DNA from: Pseudomonas taiwanensis | GTDB lineage: Bacteria; Pseudomonadota; Gammaproteobacteria; Pseudomonadales; Pseudomonadaceae | DNA: 64,000 bases | Direction: 5' to 3' | Assembly (NCBI RefSeq): GCF_013393345.1 | Contig: NZ_QJRF01000029.1 | Location: 46,047-110,046 of the forward strand | In this document: one piece after another, positions 20,071-34,248 of the stretch | Layout of the letters: every line of letters starts with the position of its first letter | Position numbering within the stretch: the first letter of the stretch is position 1 | Translations under genes and position numbers: made by a program | Notes under the pieces: generated by a model | What the model was told of the DNA's origin: nothing | What the model saw: only the letters and a program-made list of their open reading frames with translations | The model's database searches: none

Positions 20071-21984
20071 TTAGTGTTCGCCAGCCGGCCCGCCGATGGG
20101 GGTTTCAGGGCGCTTGGCATCTTCACGCGGGGCGGGAGTGCCGGAAGTACCCGAACCACCTTGCCAGTCCTTGGGCTCACGCACCGTGCGACCAGCCATG
20201 ATGTCGTCGATCTGCTCGGAGTCGATGGTTTCGTACTTCATCAGGGCTTCAGCCATCGCATCGAGCTTGTCGCGATTCTCCGTCAGCAGGCTCTTCGCAG
20301 TGGTATAGCTCTCGTCGATGATGCGACGAACTTCCTGGTCGATCAGCTTGGCGGTTTCACCCGATACATTCGCGTGCTGCGCGCCAGCGCTGCGCCCAAG
20401 GAACACCTCGCCCTCCTCTTCCGCGTACATCAGCGGACCGAGCTTCTCGGACAGGCCCCACTTGGTGACCATGTTCCGAGCGATCTGGGTCGCACGCATG
20501 ATGTCGTTGGAGGCACCCGTGGTGACCCCATCGAAGCCCAGGGTCATCTCCTCGGCGATACGGCCACCAAACAGCGAACAGATCTGGCTGGTCAGCGCGC
20601 GCTTGGACAGGCTGTAGCGGTCTTCCTCGGGGAGGAACATGGTCACGCCCAGGGCACGACCACGCGGAATGATCGACACCTTGTAGACAGGGTCATGTTC
20701 CGGCACCAGGCGACCGACGATGGCGTGACCCGCCTCATGGAACGCGGTGTTCAGTTTCTCTTTCTCGGACATGACCATGGATTTGCGCTCGGCGCCCATC
20801 ATGATCTTGTCCTTGGCCAGCTCGAACTCCTTCATTTCGACGACGCGCTTGTTGACGCGAGCGGCGAACAGCGAAGCTTCGTTGACCAGGTTGGCCAGGT
20901 CGGCACCGGAGAAGCCCGGGGTACCACGCGCGATGACGGCAGGATCGACGTCGTCGCCCATGGGAACCTTGCGCATGTGCACCTTGAGGATCTGCTCACG
21001 ACCACGGATGTCCGGAAGGCCCACGACCACCTGACGGTCGAAGCGACCAGGACGCAGCAGGGCCGGGTCCAGCACATCAGGACGGTTGGTGGCGGCGATC
21101 ACGATGATGCCGTCGTTCATTTCGAAGCCGTCCATCTCCACCAGCAACTGGTTGAGAGTCTGTTCACGTTCGTCGTGACCGCCACCCAGGCCGGCACCAC
21201 GATGGCGACCAACTGCGTCGATCTCGTCGATGAAGATGATGCATGGCGCGTGCTTCTTGGCCTGGTCGAACATGTCGCGGACACGGGATGCACCCACGCC
21301 GACGAACATCTCGACGAAGTCAGAACCGGAAATGGTGAAGAACGGCACTTTGGCCTCGCCTGCAATGGCCTTGGCCAGCAGGGTCTTACCGGTGCCGGGC
21401 GGACCGACCATCAGGACGCCGCGCGGGATGCGACCACCCAGGCGCTGGAACTTGCCCGGATCACGCAGGAATTCCACCAGTTCGCTGACTTCTTCCTTCG
21501 CCTCATCGCAACCAGCGACGTCGGCGAAAGTGGTCTTGACCTGGTCTTCCGACAGCAGGCGCGCCTTGCTCTTGCCAAAGCTCATCGGGCCGCCGCGACC
21601 GCCGCCGCCGCCCTGCATCTGGCGCATGAAGAACATGAAGACAGCGATGATCACCAGAATCGGGAAGCTGGCCACCAGGAGCTGGGTCCAGATGCTCTGC
21701 TGCTCAGGCTGCTTGCCTTCGATGATCACGTTGTTGTCGATCAGGTCGCCAATCAGGCCGCCATCCTGAATCGCCGGACGAATCGTCTTGAAGGGCTCGC
21801 CATCGTTGCGCTTGCCGGTGATGACGAAGCCATCGACAGTCACGCGCTCGACCTTGCCTTCCTTAACCTGCTCGATGAATTCCGAGTAGTTGAGTGTCTG
21901 CGGTTCGCTCGGACTGGAGAAATTGTTCATCACCGTGACAAGGACGGCGGCGATGATCAGCCACAGGATGAGATTTTTTGCCAT
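20071..21984 (-). CDS. ftsH: ATP-dependent zinc metalloprotease FtsH
   Basis: A 637-residue membrane AAA+ protease that degrades membrane proteins and unstable regulators. I start at ATG 21984 ([16 protein letters not shown]); the TTG three codons earlier is less likely. It has two TM segments (about residues 4-20 and 100-120), Walker A GPPGTGKT, Walker [12 protein letters not shown], the SRH region and the zinc site HEAGH. The C-terminus is Gly/Pro-rich. It starts a cluster with folP and glmM. Confidence 0.98.
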   Translation of the reverse strand: MAKNLILWLIIAAVLVTVMNNFSSPSEPQTLNYSEFIEQVKEGKVERVTVDGFVITGKRNDGEPFKTIRPAIQDGGLIGDLIDNNVIIEGKQPEQQSIWTQLLVASFPILVIIAVFMFFMRQMQGGGGGRGGPMSFGKSKARLLSEDQVKTTFADVAGCDEAKEEVSELVEFLRDPGKFQRLGGRIPRGVLMVGPPGTGKTLLAKAIAGEAKVPFFTISGSDFVEMFVGVGASRVRDMFDQAKKHAPCIIFIDEIDAVGRHRGAGLGGGHDEREQTLNQLLVEMDGFEMNDGIIVIAATNRPDVLDPALLRPGRFDRQVVVGLPDIRGREQILKVHMRKVPMGDDVDPAVIARGTPGFSGADLANLVNEASLFAARVNKRVVEMKEFELAKDKIMMGAERKSMVMSEKEKLNTAFHEAGHAIVGRLVPEHDPVYKVSIIPRGRALGVTMFLPEEDRYSLSKRALTSQICSLFGGRIAEEMTLGFDGVTTGASNDIMRATQIARNMVTKWGLSEKLGPLMYAEEEGEVFLGRSAGAQHANVSGETAKLIDQEVRRIIDESYTTAKSLLTENRDKLDAMAEALMKYETIDSEQIDDIMAGRTVREPKDWQGGSGTSGTPAPREDAKRPETPIGGPAGEH

Positions 21985-22185
21985 ATCGTTCAATTAGCTA
22001 CCCTCTGGAACGGGCTCCTTCCTGGAGCGCAGCCCGCATGACGGCTGGTGATTAATCGGCCTAACTTACTACACAACCCCTGCCCCTGGCAGGCGCCGTC
22101 TGTAACCCTTTATGAGACCTCGCGGCCTCCCTGCTCTATCCAGCTCCTGCAGCAGGGAACCGATTGGTCAGGTTCCCGTTGCAGT

Positions 22186-22809
22186 CTATTCCCCACGGAA
22201 GCCGCGCGCGAGCAGGTATTGCTCCCGGGAGCTGTCACGCGACGAAAGCGGCTTGCGCATCTGTACCTTGTCGAACATCTCGCGCACCTGCTTGTGGTAG
22301 ACGTCGAAACCTTCGCCCTGGAAGATCTTGATCAGAAAATCGCCGCCCGGGCGCAGAGTACGGCCCGCCAGGTCCAGCGCCAGCTCGCAGAGAAACATCG
22401 AGCGCGGCTGATCGGAGGCCCTTACGCCACTCATATTGGGGGCCATATCGGAAATCACAAGGTCTACCGGGTTGTCACCGATCGCCTCGAGGATGCGTGT
22501 GAGGACTTCATCATCGGTGAAATCGCCCTGAATGAAGGTCACGTCAGGGATGCTATCCATTTCCAGAATGTCGGACGCGATCAATCGGCCGCGATCACCG
22601 ATCACCCGGCTAGTCACCTGGGACCAGCCGCCGGGGGCCGCACCGAGGTCGACGACGGTCATGCCAGGCCGCAGGATGCGGTCCTTTTCCTGGATTTCGA
22701 GCAATTTGTAGCTGGCGCGGGAACGATAACCGTCCTTCTGCGCCTGTTTGACGTATGGGTCGTCGATATGTCTTCGCAGCCATTGCTGGCTACTCTTGGA
22801 ACGGGCCAC
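22186..22809 (-). CDS. rlmE: 23S rRNA 2'-O-methyltransferase (U2552), heat-shock protein FtsJ
   Basis: A 207-residue SAM-dependent methyltransferase acting on the ribosomal A loop. The SAM motif is [14 protein letters not shown]. The K-D-K-E catalytic set can be traced through [21 protein letters not shown] and [13 protein letters not shown]. The start is GTG at 22809. It is divergent from yhbY and lies upstream of ftsH, as in many gamma-proteobacteria. Confidence 0.97.
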   Translation of the reverse strand: MARSKSSQQWLRRHIDDPYVKQAQKDGYRSRASYKLLEIQEKDRILRPGMTVVDLGAAPGGWSQVTSRVIGDRGRLIASDILEMDSIPDVTFIQGDFTDDEVLTRILEAIGDNPVDLVISDMAPNMSGVRASDQPRSMFLCELALDLAGRTLRPGGDFLIKIFQGEGFDVYHKQVREMFDKVQMRKPLSSRDSSREQYLLARGFRGE

Positions 22810-22885
22810 GGTATACCTCGTGTTCGGCTGTGCGCCCCGGAATCACTCGGGTAAACTAGCAGCCTTTTTTCGCAGGGGTTTGATT

Positions 22886-23200
22886 ATGGCGCTCTCACAG
22901 GAGCACAAGAAGCAATACAAATCTATCGGTCATCACCTGAAACCGGTATTGACGGTGGCCGAAAACGGCCTGACCGAGGGTGTACTGGCCGAACTGGAGC
23001 GCGCGCTGAACGATCACGAACTGATCAAGGTCCAGTTCCGCATCACCGAACGTGATGACCGCCGCGCCCTGATCGACGAGCTCTGCTCCGCCGGTAACTG
23101 CGAGCTGGTCCAGGTCATCGGCAAGATGGCGCTGGTCTATCGCCGCAATCCCAAGCCGAACCGCAACCTCTCCAACATCAGCCGTTTCAGCGGGCTCTGA
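22886..23200 (+). CDS. yhbY: YhbY-family RNA-binding protein (CRS1/YhbY domain)
   Basis: A 104-residue protein starting at MALSQEHKKQYKSIGHHLKP (22886). The CRS1-YhbY domain includes the GxxG-like loop LTVAENGLTEGV and FRITERDDRRALID. It associates with pre-50S ribosomal particles in E. coli. It is transcribed divergently from rlmE, which also acts on the 50S subunit. Confidence 0.93.
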   Translation: MALSQEHKKQYKSIGHHLKPVLTVAENGLTEGVLAELERALNDHELIKVQFRITERDDRRALIDELCSAGNCELVQVIGKMALVYRRNPKPNRNLSNISRFSGL

Positions 23201-23221
23201 TTCCCCTGCCAGGGCGCGCAC

Positions 23222-23662
23222 TCAGCGCGCCCGGCCCTCCGCCAGTTTCACTGGCAAAGGCTGGATCACCAGCAGCAGGCCGCAAAAGGCCAGCGACAAA
23301 TAGCTGAAATTCAGCCAGTACGCCGCCTCCGGCATCCAGAAGCGCACCAGCAGAAACACCGCCACCAGAGCCAATACCGCGGCGAGCAATTGCGCGCGCG
23401 CATCACGCCAGAGACGCGCAAGCCCTACATGCTGAATCAGCAGCAGGGCCTGGAGCAGTGCGCAGAATCCGGCAAAGGCTACCAGCAGGGGTCGCAGACC
23501 CGCAGACACTTCATCGACCAGCATGGGTGCCAGGCCAATCTGGCCCAGCGCCGGCAGCATGACGAAATGCAGCAGCCAGAGACCACCTACCCAGAAGGTC
23601 TGGGCCAGCTGCCAGGCAATGGCGCCGGCCCGGTAACGCTTAGACGTGGCGGACTTCGACAA
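23222..23662 (-). CDS. DUF4149-type inner-membrane protein
   Basis: A 146-residue hydrophobic protein with four predicted TM helices (about residues 12-35, 52-75, 88-107 and 115-135). It is conserved at this position, next to greA, in Pseudomonas. The reading frame begins with TTG at 23662 and overlaps the greA 3' end by 23 nt, so it is probably translationally coupled. The function is unknown to me; the family name is from general resemblance. Confidence 0.75.
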   Translation of the reverse strand: MSKSATSKRYRAGAIAWQLAQTFWVGGLWLLHFVMLPALGQIGLAPMLVDEVSAGLRPLLVAFAGFCALLQALLLIQHVGLARLWRDARAQLLAAVLALVAVFLLVRFWMPEAAYWLNFSYLSLAFCGLLLVIQPLPVKLAEGRAR

Positions 23663-24112
23663 TCTCGTACTCGACGATGCCGCTCGGAGTCTTGACGGTC
23701 ACTACATCCCCTTCTTCCTTGCCCACCAGGGCACGGGCGATGGGAGAGCTGACCGACAGCTTGCCTTTCTTGATGTCGGCTTCGTCGTCGCCAACGATCT
23801 GGTAGGTAACGGCTTCGTCGGTTTCGACGTTGGCGATATCCACCGTGGTGCCGAAAATCACCTTCCCGGTGTGGGCGATGCTGGTGACATCGATGACCAC
23901 CGAATTCTGCAGGCGGCCTTCGATATCACGGATACGCGCCTCGACCATGCCCTGCTGCTCGCGCGCCGCATGGTACTCAGCGTTTTCCTTGAGATCGCCC
24001 AGCTCACGCGCTTCGCCGATGGCCTGACTCAGTTGCGGGCGCATCACCTTGGTCAGATGAGCCAGCTCCTCTTCCAGGGCGCGCGCGCCCTGGACAGTCA
24101 TGGGGTACTTAT

Positions 24113-24116
<4 letters not shown>
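23640..24116 (-). CDS. greA: Transcription elongation factor GreA
   Basis: A 158-residue factor that rescues backtracked RNA polymerase by stimulating transcript cleavage. The N-terminal coiled coil ([18 protein letters not shown] to [18 protein letters not shown]) carries the acidic tip; the C-terminal FKBP-like domain contains [16 protein letters not shown]. Its start overlaps the carB stop (ATGA), which implies coupling to carB. Confidence 0.97.
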
Positions 24117-27334
<3,218 letters not shown>

Positions 27335-27353
27335 GGGACTCTCGTTGCAATAT

Positions 27354-28007
27354 TCAGGACAGGGTTGCGGTCGCCAGCTTCACGCCAAAGCCGACGAACA
27401 GGGCGCCGACGCCGCTCGAGGCGCCGGCAGCCAGCCGTTGCCGCCGGCGGAACCAGGCCGCCAGGCGTACACCGGAGAAAATCAGGAAACTCAAATACAG
27501 GGCGCTGATGACTTCGAGGATTGTGCCCAGCACCAGGAACGACAGGCCGGGGTAGGCGTATCCCGGATCGACGAACTGGATGAAGAAGGACACAAAGAAG
27601 AGGATCGCCTTGGGATTGGACAGGCTCAGCAGCAGTGCCTTGCGGAACGGCTGGTTGACGTCCATGTCCTTCACCGGAGCAGCCTGCTCGACCGGCTGGC
27701 GTAACTTCTGCCAGCCACCCCTGAGCATGCCGACACCGAGATAGAACAGGTAGGCGGCGCCGAGGTACTTCAGGCCGAGGAACAGCATAGGCTCGGCCTT
27801 GAGCAGCGAGGCGATTCCAAGTGCCGACAGCAGCATCAGGATCGCATCCCCGAGGAACACCGCGCTGGCCGCCCGGTAGCCGGCAGCCACGCCGCGCTGG
27901 GCGGCAGTGGCGAGCACGAACAGCGAGTTCGGCCCGGGCAGCAGGACGATGAACAGCGTCCCCAGGACGTAGGTCCAGAGGTCGGTGATTCCCAGGGTCG
28001 GCATCAT
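27354..28007 (-). CDS. LysE-family exporter (leucine efflux type)
   Basis: A 217-residue inner-membrane protein with six predicted TM helices. The start at 28007 gives [19 protein letters not shown] followed by the family signature [38 protein letters not shown] is the second hallmark. Relatives export amino acids. It has a ribosome site GAGGGG about 9 nt upstream. It is inserted between carA and carB, so it is probably expressed with them. Confidence 0.88.
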   Translation of the reverse strand: MMPTLGITDLWTYVLGTLFIVLLPGPNSLFVLATAAQRGVAAGYRAASAVFLGDAILMLLSALGIASLLKAEPMLFLGLKYLGAAYLFYLGVGMLRGGWQKLRQPVEQAAPVKDMDVNQPFRKALLLSLSNPKAILFFVSFFIQFVDPGYAYPGLSFLVLGTILEVISALYLSFLIFSGVRLAAWFRRRQRLAAGASSGVGALFVGFGVKLATATLS

Positions 28008-28029
28008 CTTCGCAAGCCCCTCAACGGTC

Positions 28030-29166
28030 TCAGCGACGCTCGGCCATCGCCGCGATGAAGCGGTCGAACAGCGGAGCCACGTCGTGCGGACCAGGGCTGG
28101 CTTCCGGGTGACCCTGGAAGCTGAAGGCGACCTTGTCAGTGCGCTCGATGCCTTGCAGGGTGCCGTCGAACAGCGACTTGTGGGTCGCGCGCAGATTGGC
28201 CGGCAGGGTCGACTCGTCGACAGCGAAACCATGGTTCTGGCTGGTGATCATCACCACGCTGGAATCCAGGTCCTGCACCGGGTGGTTGGCACCATGGTGG
28301 CCATGGCCCATTTTCACGGTCTTGGCACCGGAGGCCAGGGCCAGCAACTGGTGGCCGAGGCAGATGCCGAATACCGGAATCTCGGTGTCGAGGAACTCGC
28401 GAATCGCCTGGATGGCGTAGTCGCACGGCTCGGGGTCGCCAGGGCCGTTGGAGAGGAAGATGCCGTCCGGGTTCAGAGCGAGCACTTCGCTGGCCGGGGT
28501 CTGCGCCGGTACGACGGTCAGGCGGCAGCCGCGAGCAACCAGCATGCGCAGGATGTTCAGCTTGACGCCGAAGTCGTAGGCCACGACGTGGTACGGCAGC
28601 TCGCTGGCAGCGATCTCCGGATGGCTGTCGGTTTCCAGGTTCCATACGCTGGAGCGCCACTCATAGCGCTCCTCGCAGGAGACGACCTTGGCCAGGTCCA
28701 TGCCTTTCAGGCCGGGGAAGCTGCGAGCCAGCTCAAGCGCTTTCTCTTCGGTGGCGTCGGCGCCAGCGAGGATGCAGCCGTTCTGAGAACCCTTCTCACG
28801 CAGGATGCGGGTCAGGCGGCGGGTGTCGATGCCGGCGATGGCGACGGTACCGTTCTCTTTCAGATAATCCGGCAGCGACTGCTTGTCACGCCAGTTGCTG
28901 GCCAGCAGCGGCAGGTCACGAATGATGAGACCGGCGGCCCATACGCGACTGGATTCGGCGTCTTCCGGAGTGGTACCGGTGTTGCCGATGTGCGGATAGG
29001 TCAGGGTGACGATTTGTTGGGCATAGGAAGGATCGGTAAGGATTTCCTGATAGCCGGTCATGGCAGTGTTGAACACTACCTCGCCGATGGTATGGCCATC
29101 GGCCCCAATGGCTTCGCCGCGAAAAATGCTGCCGTCGGCAAGCGCGAGTATGGCTGGCTTAATCAA
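28030..29166 (-). CDS. carA: Carbamoyl-phosphate synthase small subunit (glutaminase)
   Basis: A 378-residue subunit that supplies ammonia from glutamine. I start it at TTG 29166 ([17 protein letters not shown]), which has GGGAGG 5 nt upstream; a UUG start for P. aeruginosa carA is reported as I recall. The class I amidotransferase triad is the Cys in [13 protein letters not shown] and the His and Glu in [11 protein letters not shown]. An in-frame leader reading frame extends upstream to 29238 across part of a terminator-like hairpin. Confidence 0.96.
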   Translation of the reverse strand: MIKPAILALADGSIFRGEAIGADGHTIGEVVFNTAMTGYQEILTDPSYAQQIVTLTYPHIGNTGTTPEDAESSRVWAAGLIIRDLPLLASNWRDKQSLPDYLKENGTVAIAGIDTRRLTRILREKGSQNGCILAGADATEEKALELARSFPGLKGMDLAKVVSCEERYEWRSSVWNLETDSHPEIAASELPYHVVAYDFGVKLNILRMLVARGCRLTVVPAQTPASEVLALNPDGIFLSNGPGDPEPCDYAIQAIREFLDTEIPVFGICLGHQLLALASGAKTVKMGHGHHGANHPVQDLDSSVVMITSQNHGFAVDESTLPANLRATHKSLFDGTLQGIERTDKVAFSFQGHPEASPGPHDVAPLFDRFIAAMAERR

Positions 29167-29208
29167 GAAGACCTCCCGTAGATCAAGGCTGAAGCAAACG
29201 CAGGTTGT

Positions 29209-29250
29209 AAAAAAGCGGGATGACGTTGTAACCGTCACCCCGCTTTTTTA
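29209..29250. terminator. Terminator/attenuator hairpin in the dapB-carA gap
   Basis: AAAAAAGCGGGATGACG pairs with CGTCACCCCGCTTTTTT around a short loop. It has A and T tracts on both sides so works in either direction. It lies 43 nt before the carA TTG start and can end dapB transcription or attenuate carA. Confidence 0.75.
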
Positions 29251-29371
29251 TCTGAGCCATTTCTGCGTAACTTTTAGTGGACACACTAAAGCTGCAGTTT
29301 ACAGGAATGCGTCATTTCGGTCCACCCGAAAGACATCCCACTTGGCAGACGCGCGATTGCGCGATCACACA

Positions 29372-30255
<884 letters not shown>

Positions 30256-30257
30256 CG

Positions 30258-31385
30258 TTAGAGATCGCCGAAGAAGCGCTTCATACCCTCGAACCAGCTA
30301 CTGGCCTTGGGCGAATGGGAGCCATCGCTCTGCAGCGTCTTGCGGAACTCGTCGAGCAGCTCGCGCTGGCGCTTGTCCAGGTTGACCGGCGTTTCCACCA
30401 CCACCCGGCACATCAGGTCGCCAGCACCGCCACCGCGAACCGGCGCAACGCCCTTGCCGCGTAGGCGGAACAGCTTGCCGGTCTGGGTCGCTTCCGGAAT
30501 CTTCAGCTTGACCCGGCCATCCAGGGTCGGCACTTCCAGTTCGCCACCCAAGGCTGCGTCGGCGAAGCTGATCGGCACTTCGCAGTAAAGGTGCTTGCCA
30601 TCACGCTGGAAGATCGGGTGCTCGCGTACGTTGACCACTACGTAGAGGTCACCGGCCGGCCCACCCAGCGCACCGGCCTCGCCCTCGCCGGAAAGACGGA
30701 TGCGATCACCGGTATCGACGCCCGCCGGTACTTTCACGGACAGGGTCTTGTGCTCTTCCACGCGCCCCTGACCATGGCAACTGCCACAGGGGTCGCTGAT
30801 CATCTTGCCGCTGCCATGGCAGCGCGGGCAGGTCTGCTGCACCGAGAAGAAGCCTTGCTGCATACGCACCTGACCGATACCACCGCAGGTGGTACAGGTA
30901 ACCGGACTGGTGCCCTTCTTGGCGCCAGAGCCATCGCAGGTCTTGCAATTGACCAGCGTCGGCACGCGGATGGTCACGGTGGTGCCGCGCACCGCCTCTT
31001 CCAGATCCAGTTCCAGGGTGTAGCGCAGATCGCTGCCGCGCTGCGGACCGCCACGCTGGCCGCCCCGCTGACCACCGAAGAAGTCGCTGAACACATCACC
31101 GAAGATGTCAGAGAAGCTCGCTCCGCCGAATCCGGCACCGGCGCCCCCACCCATCTGCGGATCGACGCCAGCGTGACCGTACTGGTCGTACGCCGCGCGC
31201 TTGCTGGCATCGGAGAGAATCTCGTAGGCCTCGTTGGCCTCTTTGAATTTGTCTTCGGACTCCTTGTCCCCCGGATTACGGTCCGGGTGGTGCTTCATCG
31301 CCAGCCGGCGATAAGCCTTCTTGAGTTCAGCCTCGCTGGCGCCGCGCTCGACACCGAGGATTTCGTAAAAGTCACGTTTAGCCAT
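30258..31385 (-). CDS. dnaJ: Chaperone protein DnaJ
   Basis: A 375-residue Hsp40 that stimulates DnaK ATPase. The start is [15 protein letters not shown] at 31385. The J domain has HHPDRNPGD; a Gly/Phe-rich linker follows; the zinc domain carries four CxxCxGxG repeats ([32 protein letters not shown]); the C-terminal substrate-binding domain is intact. It is downstream of dnaK. Confidence 0.98.
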   Translation of the reverse strand: MAKRDFYEILGVERGASEAELKKAYRRLAMKHHPDRNPGDKESEDKFKEANEAYEILSDASKRAAYDQYGHAGVDPQMGGGAGAGFGGASFSDIFGDVFSDFFGGQRGGQRGGPQRGSDLRYTLELDLEEAVRGTTVTIRVPTLVNCKTCDGSGAKKGTSPVTCTTCGGIGQVRMQQGFFSVQQTCPRCHGSGKMISDPCGSCHGQGRVEEHKTLSVKVPAGVDTGDRIRLSGEGEAGALGGPAGDLYVVVNVREHPIFQRDGKHLYCEVPISFADAALGGELEVPTLDGRVKLKIPEATQTGKLFRLRGKGVAPVRGGGAGDLMCRVVVETPVNLDKRQRELLDEFRKTLQSDGSHSPKASSWFEGMKRFFGDL

Positions 31386-31428
31386 AGTTTCCTGCACTCT
31401 CGAATTCACCAGCCCCAGACACGCCAAC

Positions 31429-31446
31429 GCGGGAGCAAGCTCCCGC
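31429..31446. repeat. Short GC hairpin between dnaK and dnaJ
   Basis: GCGGGAGCAAGCTCCCGC is a perfect palindrome-like stem with no T tract, resembling the core of the REP-type repeats at 38536 and 45545. It may adjust dnaJ levels by mRNA processing. Confidence 0.5.
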
Positions 31447-31508
31447 GCGGCAGATCAGGCGTACGGACCGTCTGGCACCGCACGCCGGGGCGAAAGCAAG
31501 CGTGACAC

Positions 31509-33422
31509 TTACTTGTTTTCCTTGACCTCTTCGAACTCGGCGTCGACGGCATCGTCACCCGCCTTGTCCGCACCGGAAGCTTGCGGCTGCTCACCAGCCT
31601 GAGCCTGATCGGCGTACATCTTCTGAGCCAGCGGAGTGGAAGCCTGGGACAGGGCATTCATCTTGGCTTCGATGTCGGCCTTGTCGTCGCCCTTCACGGC
31701 AACTTCCAGCTCGCCCAGCGCTTTCTCGATCGCAGCCTTCTCCTCGGCAGTGGCCTTGTCGCCCGCCTCGGTGATCATCTTGCGAGTGGCGTGAACCAGC
31801 GCATCACCCTGGTTGCGGGCAGCGGCCAGCTCTTCGAACTTGCGATCTTCCTCGGCGTTGGCCTCGGCATCACGCACCATCTGCTGGATCTCTTCCTCGG
31901 ACAGGCCGGAGTTGGCCTTGATCACGATGGACTGCTGCTTGCCGGTGGCCTTGTCCTTCGCGCCAACGTGCAGGATGCCGTTGGCGTCGATGTCGAAGGT
32001 CACTTCGATTTGCGGCACGCCACGCGGAGCCGGCGGAATCTCGGCCAGGTCGAACTTGCCCAGGGACTTGTTCTGGGTAGCCTGCTTGCGCTCACCCTGC
32101 AGCACGTGAATCGTCACGGCGGCCTGGTTGTCGTCGGCAGTGGAGAACACCTGCGACTTCTTGGTCGGGATGGTGGTGTTCTTCTCGATCAGCGCGGTCA
32201 TCACGCCACCCAGGGTTTCGATACCCAGGGTCAGCGGGGAAACGTCGAGCAGCAGTACGTCCTTCACATCACCGGCCAGCACGGCGCCCTGGATGGCAGC
32301 ACCGATGGCGACGGCTTCGTCCGGGTTCACGTCCTTGCGCGGCTCTTTGCCGAAGAAATCGGCAACCTGCTTCTGCACCAGCGGCATACGGGTCTGACCA
32401 CCGACCAGGATCACTTCCTGGATATCGGATACGTCGAGGCCGGCATCCTTCAGGGCAATGCGGCAAGGTTCGATGGTGCGAGCAACCAGGTCTTCGACCA
32501 GGGCTTCCAGCTTGGCGCGGGAAATCTTCACGTTCAGGTGCTTCGGACCGGTCTGGTCTGCAGTGATGTACGGCAGGTTGACGTCGGTCTGCTGAGCGGA
32601 GGACAGCTCGATCTTGGCCTTTTCGGCAGCTTCCTTCAGACGCTGCATGGCCAGCGGGTCGCCCTTCAGGTCCATGCCGGACTCTTTCTTGAACTCGTCG
32701 ACGAGGTAGTCGATCAGGCGCAGGTCGAAGTCTTCACCACCGAGGAAGGTGTCGCCGTTGGTGGCCAGTACTTCGAACTGGTGCTCGCCATCGACTTCGG
32801 CGATCTCGATCACCGAGACGTCGAAGGTGCCGCCGCCCAGGTCGTAGACGATGACAGTGTGGTCACCCTTGGCCTTGTCCATGCCATAGGCAAGCGCAGC
32901 TGCGGTCGGCTCGTTGATGATGCGCTTGACGTCCAGACCGGCGATACGGCCGGCGTCCTTGGTGGCCTGGCGTTGGCTGTCGTTGAAGTAAGCCGGAACG
33001 GTGATCACCGCTTCGGTTACCGGCTCGCCGAGGTAGTCTTCGGCGGTCTTCTTCATCTTCTTCAGCACTTCCGCAGAGATTTGCGGCGGCGCCATCTTCT
33101 GGCCCTTCACTTCCACCCAGGCGTCACCGTTGTCGGCCTTGGCGATCTTGTAGGGAACCATCTTGATGTCTTTCTGCACGACGTCTTCTTCGAAGCGGCG
33201 ACCGATCAGGCGCTTCACGGCGTACAGGGTGTTTTGCGGGTTGGTGACCGCCTGACGCTTGGCGGACTGGCCGACGAGGGTCTCACCGTCGTTGGTGTAG
33301 GCGATGATGGACGGCGTGGTGCGAGCGCCTTCGGCGTTCTCGATCACCTTGACGTTGCCGTTTTCCAGGATGGCCACGCAGGAGTTGGTGGTCCCCAGGT
33401 CGATACCGATGATTTTGCCCAT
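31509..33422 (-). CDS. dnaK: Chaperone protein DnaK (Hsp70)
   Basis: A 637-residue Hsp70. The start is [18 protein letters not shown] at 33422. Hallmarks are [26 protein letters not shown] and the substrate-binding domain with [14 protein letters not shown]; the end is the conserved EEVKENK. It works with DnaJ and GrpE, both adjacent. A sigma-32-type promoter lies directly upstream at 33500-33527. Confidence 0.99.
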   Translation of the reverse strand: MGKIIGIDLGTTNSCVAILENGNVKVIENAEGARTTPSIIAYTNDGETLVGQSAKRQAVTNPQNTLYAVKRLIGRRFEEDVVQKDIKMVPYKIAKADNGDAWVEVKGQKMAPPQISAEVLKKMKKTAEDYLGEPVTEAVITVPAYFNDSQRQATKDAGRIAGLDVKRIINEPTAAALAYGMDKAKGDHTVIVYDLGGGTFDVSVIEIAEVDGEHQFEVLATNGDTFLGGEDFDLRLIDYLVDEFKKESGMDLKGDPLAMQRLKEAAEKAKIELSSAQQTDVNLPYITADQTGPKHLNVKISRAKLEALVEDLVARTIEPCRIALKDAGLDVSDIQEVILVGGQTRMPLVQKQVADFFGKEPRKDVNPDEAVAIGAAIQGAVLAGDVKDVLLLDVSPLTLGIETLGGVMTALIEKNTTIPTKKSQVFSTADDNQAAVTIHVLQGERKQATQNKSLGKFDLAEIPPAPRGVPQIEVTFDIDANGILHVGAKDKATGKQQSIVIKANSGLSEEEIQQMVRDAEANAEEDRKFEELAAARNQGDALVHATRKMITEAGDKATAEEKAAIEKALGELEVAVKGDDKADIEAKMNALSQASTPLAQKMYADQAQAGEQPQASGADKAGDDAVDAEFEEVKENK

Positions 33423-33449
33423 ATTCTCTCTCCCGAAACTTTGGATTCT

Positions 33450-33475
33450 CCGCGGCCTCACTTCATGGGCCGCGG
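33450..33475 (-). promoter_or_regulatory. GC-rich leader hairpin of dnaK
   Basis: CCGCGGCC at 33450-33457 and GGCCGCGG at 33468-33475 form a perfect 8-bp stem with a 10-nt loop in the dnaK 5' leader. It may delay or stabilise the transcript. Confidence 0.5.
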
Positions 33476-33499
33476 CAGCACATAAACGCTTGAACTAAC

Positions 33500-33527
33500 A
33501 GATGGGGGCCCGAGCCCGGATTTCAAG
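33500..33527 (-). promoter_or_regulatory. Sigma-32 heat-shock promoter for dnaK
   Basis: On the minus strand CTTGAAA (33521-33527), 14 nt, then CCCATCT (33500-33506): an exact match to the heat-shock consensus CTTGAAA-N13-15-CCCATnT. It overlaps the grpE stop codon, so dnaK has its own promoter. Confidence 0.85.
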
Positions 33528-34092
33528 CCTGCTCGTCAATCGACGGCGGCGTTGCGCTCGGCGCCTTGCTGACCACCACCATGGCGGGGCGCAGCAGACG
33601 GCCATTGAGCAGGTAACCCTTCTGGAACACCTTCAGAACGCTACCCGGCTCGACATGGGTGCTCTCTTCCATGGCCATGGCCTGGTGGTGTTCAGGGTTG
33701 AAGGGCGCGCCGTGCGGGTCCACGGCTTCCAGCTGGTGACGCTTGAGCGTGTCGTGGAACAGCTTGAGCGTCAGCTCCATGCCTTCGCGCACCGGCTTGA
33801 TGGTCTCGTCGGTGGCACTGGACAACTCCAGGCCGCGCTCCAGGCTGTCGACGACCGGCAGCAGGTCGTTGGCGAATTTTTCCAGCGCGAACTTGTGTGC
33901 CTTCTCCACATCCTGTTCGGCGCGGCGGCGGATGTTCTGCAGCTCGGCGGCAACACGCAGCGACTGATCCTGGGCCGCGGCCAGTTGCTCTTCCAGCACC
34001 TGTACGCGGGCGGCGAGGTCTTCGCCGGATGCGGTTTCGGCAGCAGGATTCGCTTCGGGGGTCTGGTTATCCAGGGTCTGTTCGTCGGCCAT
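33523..34092 (-). CDS. grpE: Nucleotide exchange factor GrpE
   Basis: A 189-residue cochaperone that releases ADP from DnaK. The start is [14 protein letters not shown] at 34092 with GAGGAGGAAGG just upstream. A disordered acidic N-terminus is followed by a long coiled coil ([18 protein letters not shown]) and the C-terminal beta domain ([20 protein letters not shown]). A separate heat-shock promoter precedes it. Confidence 0.97.
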   Translation of the reverse strand: MADEQTLDNQTPEANPAAETASGEDLAARVQVLEEQLAAAQDQSLRVAAELQNIRRRAEQDVEKAHKFALEKFANDLLPVVDSLERGLELSSATDETIKPVREGMELTLKLFHDTLKRHQLEAVDPHGAPFNPEHHQAMAMEESTHVEPGSVLKVFQKGYLLNGRLLRPAMVVVSKAPSATPPSIDEQA

Positions 34093-34147
34093 GCCTTCCT
34101 CCTCATAAAAGACAGCTGCGGGTAAAGACCCGCTGATATGTCCGCCT

Positions 34148-34175
34148 ATATGGGGCCGCAATTTGTCGCTTCAAG
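34148..34175 (-). promoter_or_regulatory. Sigma-32 heat-shock promoter for grpE
   Basis: On the minus strand CTTGAAG (34169-34175), 13 nt, then CCCCATAT (34148-34155), close to the sigma-32 consensus, about 60 nt before the grpE start. Confidence 0.8.
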
Positions 34176-34208
34176 GGGGAGGGACGATTGTCAGGCAGAA
34201 AACAAACA

Positions 34209-34224
34209 CTGTATAAATACCCAG
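34209..34224 (+). promoter_or_regulatory. LexA (SOS) box upstream of recN
   Basis: CTGTATAAATACCCAG matches the SOS box CTGT-N8-ACAG in 7 of 8 fixed bases. It lies 25 nt before the recN start, where repression would block transcription. recN is a known SOS gene. Confidence 0.75.
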
Positions 34225-34248
34225 CCATCTCAGCGCGGGAGTCGCACC

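Noticed and set aside
31581..33485. 634-codon plus-strand frame opposite dnaK
   Set aside because: Shadow of dnaK; no start context or domain.
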